This document shows, piece after piece, positions 58,222 to 64,000 of a stretch of 64,000 nt of DNA. A model generated the notes under the pieces. It worked only from the letters and a program-made list of their open reading frames with translations. It searched no databases and was not told where the DNA came from. The DNA is from Leucaena leucocephala (taxonomy: Eukaryota; Streptophyta; Magnoliopsida; Fabales; Fabaceae), in contig CM073562.1 of assembly GCA_037074615.1 (NCBI GenBank), forward strand, positions 5,813,001-5,877,000, read 5' to 3'. A program made the position numbers and the translations under genes. Position 1 is the first letter of the stretch; each line of letters begins with the position of its first letter.

Positions 58222-58693
58222 TGTTAGATATTTATTATTATTATAACATATTTAGATATTAATTAGGATAATTAATAAATATTTTTGAGTGTGGCCCGTA
58301 GTCATTGAGCCCAGTCCAAGGAGGGTTATTGACTCAATTTATTTAAGGTTAATTTTCTGATGGTGGAAATTAACAATTCATTGAGTGTGAGATCTCTTTT
58401 CTGAGTCCAGAGCGAAACCCTATTTTCAGCTCGCCTTTGAAGGTTCCCCACTGGTGACGGCTAAGAACAAGTTGCCATCACTGTGCCTAATCACCAGTTG
58501 GAAGAACCTATTGTTTATCTGACAGTATTCTCTTTTGACAGGTATCTTATTGGGATCTTAGTTCTCCTCAGATCAATTAACCTAATGGCAAGAGGTAACT
58601 TTAAGTCTTCCGCTGCATCTCATATAGGTTTATATTTGAGTATGATATAATCTGGATAGATTATAATACTTTAGAGATGTTTATTTTCTAACA
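58222..58693 (+). repeat. 5' LTR of the right-edge Copia
   Basis: A 472-bp block from TGTTAGATATTTATT to TTTCTAACA, followed after two bases by the primer site. Within it, AGAGGTAACT (about 58593) and GACAGGTATC (about 58537) resemble splice donors. Confidence 0.8.
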
Positions 58694-58695
58694 TG

Positions 58696-58707
58696 TGGTA
58701 TCAGAGC
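58696..58707 (+). other. Primer binding site, initiator tRNA-Met
   Basis: TGGTATCAGAGC is a perfect match to the standard plant Copia primer site. Confidence 0.9.
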
Positions 58708-59118
58708 CTTGTTTAAGATCACCTTGCCTTACTTATTGATCATTTTGTTCTCATAAATAGAAATATGAGATGAATATGGGATACAAAAATTTATTTTATT
58801 TTATCCTTTATTCTTTAACTATTTTTTGTTCTCTGGAGAGAGTGTCCCGCGACAGCGAGATTGAGAGAATGGCGACGGAGAGTTTTCTGTGAAACTGTGA
58901 GAACGCGAGAGACTTCACTGTGCGAGAGAGCCACCGACGGTGATGGCTAGAGTTTGTTCTCTCTGGATATCCACTGTGACGGCGCGCGAGAGAAACTGGC
59001 GACTGAGAATCGCCGTTCAACCTGCTAAGTTGAAGGGCTGCTGTGACGGCAGAATGGTTGTGCGTGTCGCCGTGATCGCCACCTCAGAGAAAGAAGGAGA
59101 CGCCGTCTTGTGGCTGTG

Positions 59119-59284
59119 AGAGTCGCCATGCTCCGTCGTTGCTGATTACTGAACATGACTCTGTTAGAACCGCCAGAGAAGGAGCCAGAAATCGCCCAAG
59201 AAGAGTCGCCATGCTCCGTCGTTGCTGATTACTGAACATGACTCTGTTGGAACCGCTAGAGAAGGAGCCAGAAATCGCCCAAGA
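59119..59284 (+). repeat. 83-bp tandem duplication in the Copia leader
   Basis: AGAGTCGCCATGCTCCGTCG and the next ~60 bp are repeated head to tail (59119-59201, 59202-59284) with two differences. A third unit is broken off after AGAGTC. The stretch is much more GC-rich than the element average. Confidence 0.88.
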
Positions 59285-59345
59285 AGAGTCACCGGTGTCA
59301 ACTACCTGGAGAGCGCCTCGCGGCTGGGAATTGCCTGGAGTCGGG

Positions 59346-59380
59346 TCGCTGAGTCGGGTTAACCTAACCCGACTCAGCGA
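59346..59380. repeat. Perfect 16-bp inverted repeat in the Copia leader
   Basis: The arms TCGCTGAGTCGGGTTA (59346-59361) and TAACCCGACTCAGCGA (59365-59380) are exact complements around a 3-nt spacer ACC. In RNA this gives a stable hairpin downstream of the primer site, where packaging and dimer signals of retroelements usually lie. Confidence 0.9.
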
Positions 59381-60094
59381 GGATGGATAGCCAAAACTGT
59401 GCATTTTGGCCTTGAACCAAAACGCACAGTTTTATTCAAGCTGCAGGCCATGCTGTTTTATAAAAAAAAAAAAGGGTTTGCTGCGTTTTGGGCCAGTAGT
59501 TTTGGGCTGCACAGTGATTTTCTTTTAAATCCCTACTGAGCCGACAGGGCTATTCTACTAAAAAAACAGTAGGGCTGCGTTCTGGGCCTCGTTCATTTGG
59601 GCCGACAGAGAGGATTATTTATTTAACCTTGCTCTCTGGGCCTCCTGGATTTGGGCCCTTATTTATTTTATTTTTTTCTATTTTTTTTTATTCCAGAAAG
59701 CGTTTTTGGGCCATAACTTTTGGGTTTTGATTCTGGAAATTATTTTGAGCCATATTTTTGGACTTTTGTGTATGGGCCACTTGGTTTTATTTTCAGAAAA
59801 TTAATTTTGGCCATTTAATTTGATTTTTTTAGAAAATCAAAATTACTATTACATGCACGGTAAATGTTTAAATTAATTTCTCTATTATTTTATTTTTGAG
59901 AAAAAGGAATTTATAAATTTTAATTTTTATGTTATTTAATTGCCTATTTTGTTTTTTAATTTCTCCCTTTGCAGTTAAATTAACGGTTTAATTTTTGTAA
60001 AAACCTTTGAGTTGAAATTAATTTGTTAGACATTTTTGGGTGCATGAAATAGTGGGAGAATTTTAATATTAATTTATCAAATGCTCCATTTTGT

Positions 60095-60540
60095 TGTGCA
60101 TATTTGGATTTATATGCACGTTATTGATATTTGTGATAAGTATGCAGTTTTGTGAGGAGTAGCCACAGCATCCTCATTTGTTTGTGTTGCATGCATTAAT
60201 TAATCACATATGAATTGAAAATATCAGTAATAATTAAATATATAGTTATGATTTATCTTTACCCACAGGTAGATATATCATGATTGTACATTTAATTAGG
60301 GGAGAATTAATTTCTCAATTAAATTGTGCATATTTGGATTTTCAATGCACTTGAATGATATTTGTGATTATCATGCAGTTCTTTGAGGAGTAGCCACAGC
60401 ATCCTTGTTTATTGAATCTGTTGCATGCATTTATTAATCACATCTGGATTGGAAATATCATTTGTAATTAAATGTATAGTTATGATTTATCTTTGCCCAC
60501 AGGTAGATATCTCATAATTGTACATTTAATTAGGGTGAGA
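60095..60540 (+). repeat. Two ~230-bp tandem repeats in the Copia leader
   Basis: The unit begins TGTGCATATTTGGATTT (60095 and 60325). It contains GAGGAGTAGCCACAGCATCC and TTATCTTT(A/G)CCCACAGGTAG and ends CATTTAATTAGGG. A shortened third version of the CACAGGTAG part occurs at about 60645-60660. Confidence 0.85.
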
Positions 60541-60752
60541 TAGAATGGCCTCGTTATTTTCTAATTAGCCCACAGGCATTGGGAAATTATGAATGCGTTC
60601 TAATTCTACCATTTGAGATAAATACCTGGTTATGCTAATGTCTTTGCCTACAGGTAGACATTAGTGATACGTATTTATATTGCTTGCATGCTACATTTGA
60701 GCTAAGCATGCATACATGGCATAGTGACTTGTGATTGCTTTAAATTATTAAT

Positions 60753-61769
60753 GTGAGCTTTTTTTGTGTGTTTGTCTGTTCTCATTTTGCAGATCCAATT
60801 GCTGCTCCTAGGATTATGGATTATGTTAGTGACAAAACAGTCTTAGATAGCAGCATTAACTATGTTGACTGGAGAGACGATGTTTTGCTGCAGCTTGGTT
60901 TATTAGACTTGGATTATGCCTTGAGGTTTGATAAACCTCTGAGACCTGATGATGCCTCCGATGACAGAGAGGCAAAGGAAAGGTATAATATGTGGGAGCG
61001 GAGTAACCGCTCATCTCTTCTGCTTATAAGACAAAGGATCTCTAGGAGCATTACGGCAGCAGTCCCTAAATGCGACACAGTTAAGGGATACCTGGAAGCC
61101 TTAGACAAGCAATTCAAGCTAACAGATGAGCAGATGGGTGGTGCCATCATGTCTGAACTATGTGCTGTGAGGCTTACAGGTATTGGCAGTGTGGGGCAAC
61201 ATATCATGGAAATGAAAGGTATGCTTTCATCGTGTGTTACTTTTGAGTCTAACTTTTCTAGCGTTAATGATGACACTTGGTGGATTGACACTGGTTCGAT
61301 GATCCACATTTCGACTACCATGCAGGGCTTTCTGTCAAGCATGTCTCCACATCCCAATGAGGAAACTGTCCTTTCAGGCAGTGGGAGAGGAGATCCTGTG
61401 AAAGCCGTTGGAACCTTTCGCATTCATCTTTCAAATCAAATTGTTTTGGAACTCTATGATGTTTTCTATGTTCCCTCTTACAAGAGAAATTTGATTTCTA
61501 TGTCAAAGCTCATTCCATTTGATTATCATCTAGTTCTTTCTAAGAAACATATGACTTTGACAAAGAATTCAGTTTTGATTGCGAATTTGGTTATGATTGA
61601 TGGCTTGTTTAAAATTGTTTCTAATTCACCTCAATCTCTTTCTGTTACGCATGGTACTAAGAGAAGTGTCATCGATGAGAATTCTTATAGCCTGTGGCAT
61701 AGGAGATTAGGTCATATCTCCGTTGACAGAATCAAAAGGTTAAATAAAGAAGGAATTCTTCCGTCTTAA
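60753..61769 (+). pseudogene. Copia gag-protease fusion with internal deletion
   Basis: The likely start is the ATG at 60816 (MDYVSDKTVLDSSINYVDW), just after TTTTGCAG, an acceptor-like motif; the upstream ATG at 60753 lies in probable leader intron. Gag reaches LDKQFKLTDEQMGGAIMSEL and then, at about 61245-61265, jumps straight to the protease site WWIDTGSMIHIS. The second half of gag and its zinc knuckle are missing. The protease has D-T-G-S, the retroviral-like form of the Copia D-S-G-A. WHRRLGHISVDRI of the pre-integrase domain follows. TAA at 61767-61769 stops the frame. Confidence 0.87.
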
Positions 61770-64000
61770 AACCATTCGGAGTTTGATTCTTGTGTGGACT
61801 GCATAAGGGAAAAGCAGACCAATAAGTCACATAAGGGGGCTAGAAGAAGTTCTGAGTTGCTAGAAATTGTACACACAGATATTTGTTGCCCTGATTTGAC
61901 TGCGCATGGTCAAAAGTACTTTATCACCTTTATTGATGATCACTCACGATACATGTATGTCTACATGCTTTATAATAAAAGTGAAGCATTAGATGCTTTC
62001 AAGGATTATAAAGTAGAAGTAGAAAAACAGATTGGGAAACCAATCAAGATTGTGATATCAGACCGTGGTGGTGAATATTATGGCAGATACACTAGTGAAG
62101 GACAAGCAGCAGGTCCATTTGCTGAATTTCTTCGAGAGCAAGATATAGTGGCTCAATACACTATGCCTGGATCACCTGACATGAATGGTGTAGCTGAGAG
62201 AAGAAATAGGACTTTGCTGGACATGGTTAGGAGCATGATGAGTAGCTCCAAACTACCGTCTTCTCTGTGGAAGGAAGCACTCAAGACAGCCACATACATA
62301 TTGAACAGGGTTCCAACAAAGGCAGTGTCCAAGACACCCTTTGAAATCTGAAAAGGATGGAAACCCAGTTTAAATCATTTCAAGGTATGGGGTTGTCCTG
62401 CTGAAGTAAGAGTGTATAATCCACAGGAGAAGAAGTTGGATCCTAAGACCATCAGAGCTTACTTTGTAGGCTATGCGGAGAGGTCTAAGGGTTATAAGTT
62501 TTATTGTCCTCCACCTTCTACAAGGTTTGTAGAGTCTAGGAATGCCAAGTTTCTTGATAATGATGTGATTAGTGGGAGTGATTGTCCATCAGATGATCAC
62601 ATAGAGCGAACCACTAATATCATTCATAAGGGGATATCAATAGTCAATGTTTATCCCACTGTTGGGATTGACATTGAACATGATGTAGACCCTGTAGCTC
62701 AAGTTGACAGTGCTGAACAAGATGAACACATACCTGATGGTCAACCTATCACACAGGTGGAACCACCACAAGATGTGATAGAGGATGTCATTGTTCAGCA
62801 ACCTGGTTCAACCCAAGAGGTTGAACTGAGGAGGTCAACTAGAGAGAGAAGACCGGCATTACCTGATGACTATGTAGTGTATTCTGCTGAGATTGACTGT
62901 GATATAAGTGTTGAGAATGATCCTTTGTCATTTACTCAGGCTGTGAGGAGTGCGAACTCCAAGTTATGGCATGATGCTATGATTGATGAAATGAATTCCA
63001 TGGCAAACAACCATGTTTGGGAACTTGTAGAGTTGCCTAGTGGGTCTAAGGCCATTGGCTGTAAATGGGTTTACAAAACCAAGAGAGACTCACAAGGTAA
63101 CATCGATAGATACAAGGCTAGGTTGGTTGCAAAGGGATTCACTCAAGTGGAAGGAATCGATTACAGTGAAATGTTTTCACCTGTATCTAAGAAAAATTTA
63201 TTCCGTATCATCATGGCATTGGTTGCCCATTTTGATCTGGAGTTGCACCAGATGGATGTTAAGACTGCTTTCCTCAATGGTGAACTGGAGGAAGAAGTCT
63301 ACATGAAGCAGCCTGAGGGTTTTGTTGTAGAAGGTAAAGATCAATTGGTGTGCAAGCTGAGGAAATCAATATATGGTTTGAAACAGGCTTCACGGCAGTG
63401 GTACTTGAAGTTCCATGAAGTGATCACGTCATTTGGTTTCGTTGAGAACATCATGGATGATTGTATATACCATAAGGCTAGTGGGAGTAAAATCATATTC
63501 TTGATTTTGTATGTGGATGACATACTACTTGCTACCAATGATCTGGGACTATTATGTGAGGTGAAACAGTTTCTGTTCAAGAGTTTTGACATGAAAGACA
63601 TGGGTGAGGCTTCTTATGTCATTGGCATAAAGATCCATAGATTTAGAACCCAATGTCTTGTAGGTTTATCTCAAGAGGCTTACGTTGTCAAAATTCTTGA
63701 ACGATTCAGGATACAGAACTGTTCATTTAACGTGGCTCCTATTGAAAAAGGAGACAAGTTTAGTCTAAGTCAATGTCCTGAAACCGAGTTTGATAAGAAA
63801 CAGATGGAAAAGGTCCCATATGCCTCAGCGGTAGGAAGCTTGATGTATGCGCAGGTTTGTACAAGACCTGACATCGCTTTTGCTGTGGGTATGTTGGGAA
63901 GATACCAAAGTAATCCTGGGGAAGCACCGTGGACAGCTGCAAAGAAGGTGTTTAGGTACCTACAAGGCACTAAACACTACATGCTCACATACAGGAGAAC
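61770..64000 (+). pseudogene. Copia integrase, reverse transcriptase, RNase H (open to edge)
   Basis: The same frame goes on without a shift from 61770 to the window end. Its only break is a TGA at 62349-62351, where Trp is usual (FEI-stop-KGWKPS). Integrase has HTDICCPDL, FIDDHSRYMYVYML, SDRGGEYYG and NGVAERRNRTLLDMVRSMM. Past the linker, RT has KARLVAKGFTQVEGIDYSE, HQMDVKTAFLNGELEEEVYM, KSIYGLKQASRQWY and the catalytic VDD in LYVDDILLATND. RNase H starts at TRPDIAFAVGMLGRY. All key residues seen are intact. Confidence 0.92.

Larger units (their letters stand above)
58222..64000 (+). mobile_element. Copia element entering the right edge, nearly intact pol
   Basis: The 5' LTR is at 58222-58693 and a perfect primer site TGGTATCAGAGC starts at 58696. 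A 2.1-kb leader leads to gag, protease, integrase, RT and the start of RNase H, all in one frame with two nonsense codons. The end and 3' LTR lie outside. It is much less decayed than the other Copia copies here. Confidence 0.93.

Noticed and set aside
58808..59404. Minus-strand open frames of 70 and 106 codons with internal repeat
   Set aside because: They are antisense to the GC-rich, tandemly duplicated Copia leader; the repeat in the protein only mirrors the 83-bp duplication.
60914..61423. 169-codon minus-strand open frame
   Set aside because: Shadow of the gag-protease frame on the plus strand; no domain of its own.
63040..63306. Plus-strand 88-codon open frame
   Set aside because: Out of frame with the RT reading (KARLVAKGFTQVEG) that covers the same bases.

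Overview
This is a stretch of flowering-plant (eudicot-like) nuclear genome. It is AT-rich, has introns with GT-AG ends, and is crowded with LTR retrotransposons of mostly decayed Ty1/Copia type. The sequence does not let me name the species.

One host gene can be rebuilt from end to end: a beta-N-acetylhexosaminidase (GH20, plant HEXO1-like) on the minus strand. It runs from the ATG at 31918 to the stop at 10920 in 15 exons, with every intron phase consistent and 549 codons in all. The gene covers 21 kb because its introns have filled with mobile DNA. Intron 6 holds a complete-ended Copia element (23985-28708, TSD ATTAC). Intron 8 holds a second, deleted Copia (19631-22638, TSD AAAAT). Intron 10 holds a TRIM-like element whose last LTR stops 9 nt from a splice donor. 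Intron 11 holds a Gypsy 3' end and a MITE. The reading frame survives all of this.

Layout: 1-5210, minus-strand Copia entering from the left edge, with its 5' LTR at 4838-5210. 5211-10919, AT-rich intergenic DNA with a SINE-like insertion (8032-8211, 9-bp TSD) and a ~100-bp triplicated repeat. 10920-31918, the hexosaminidase gene. 33080-34190, a fragment resembling the C-terminal gelsolin-like part of plant MAP kinase phosphatase MKP1, broken by one in-frame TGA. 34466-34658, the 3' stub of a LINE with a (TTG)n tail. 35422-37971, an uninterrupted three-exon Mutator-like transposase gene (PB1-like N-terminus, MuDR zinc region, DDE core, SWIM, CCHC; 795 aa), possibly a domesticated MUSTANG-B-like gene, with a visible exon-intron duplication. 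40762-50631, a 9.9-kb decayed minus-strand Copia (TSD AATAG) carrying a nested Harbinger-type MITE and a nested Gypsy-like solo LTR. 50632-58050, repeat-derived and AT-rich intergenic DNA with another MITE and a large LTR-like block. 57934-58166, a TATA box plus a possible first exon of an unrecognised plus-strand gene. 58222-64000, a younger plus-strand Copia running off the right edge; its pol is in one frame with only two nonsense codons.

No RNA gene or CRISPR array was seen. The points most worth a second look are the transposase gene with PB1 and duplicated exon, the retroelement LTR abutting a splice donor in the hexosaminidase gene, and the leader of the right-hand Copia. That leader carries a perfect 16-bp hairpin, tandem repeats and three acceptor-plus-donor (CAG|GTAG) motifs.
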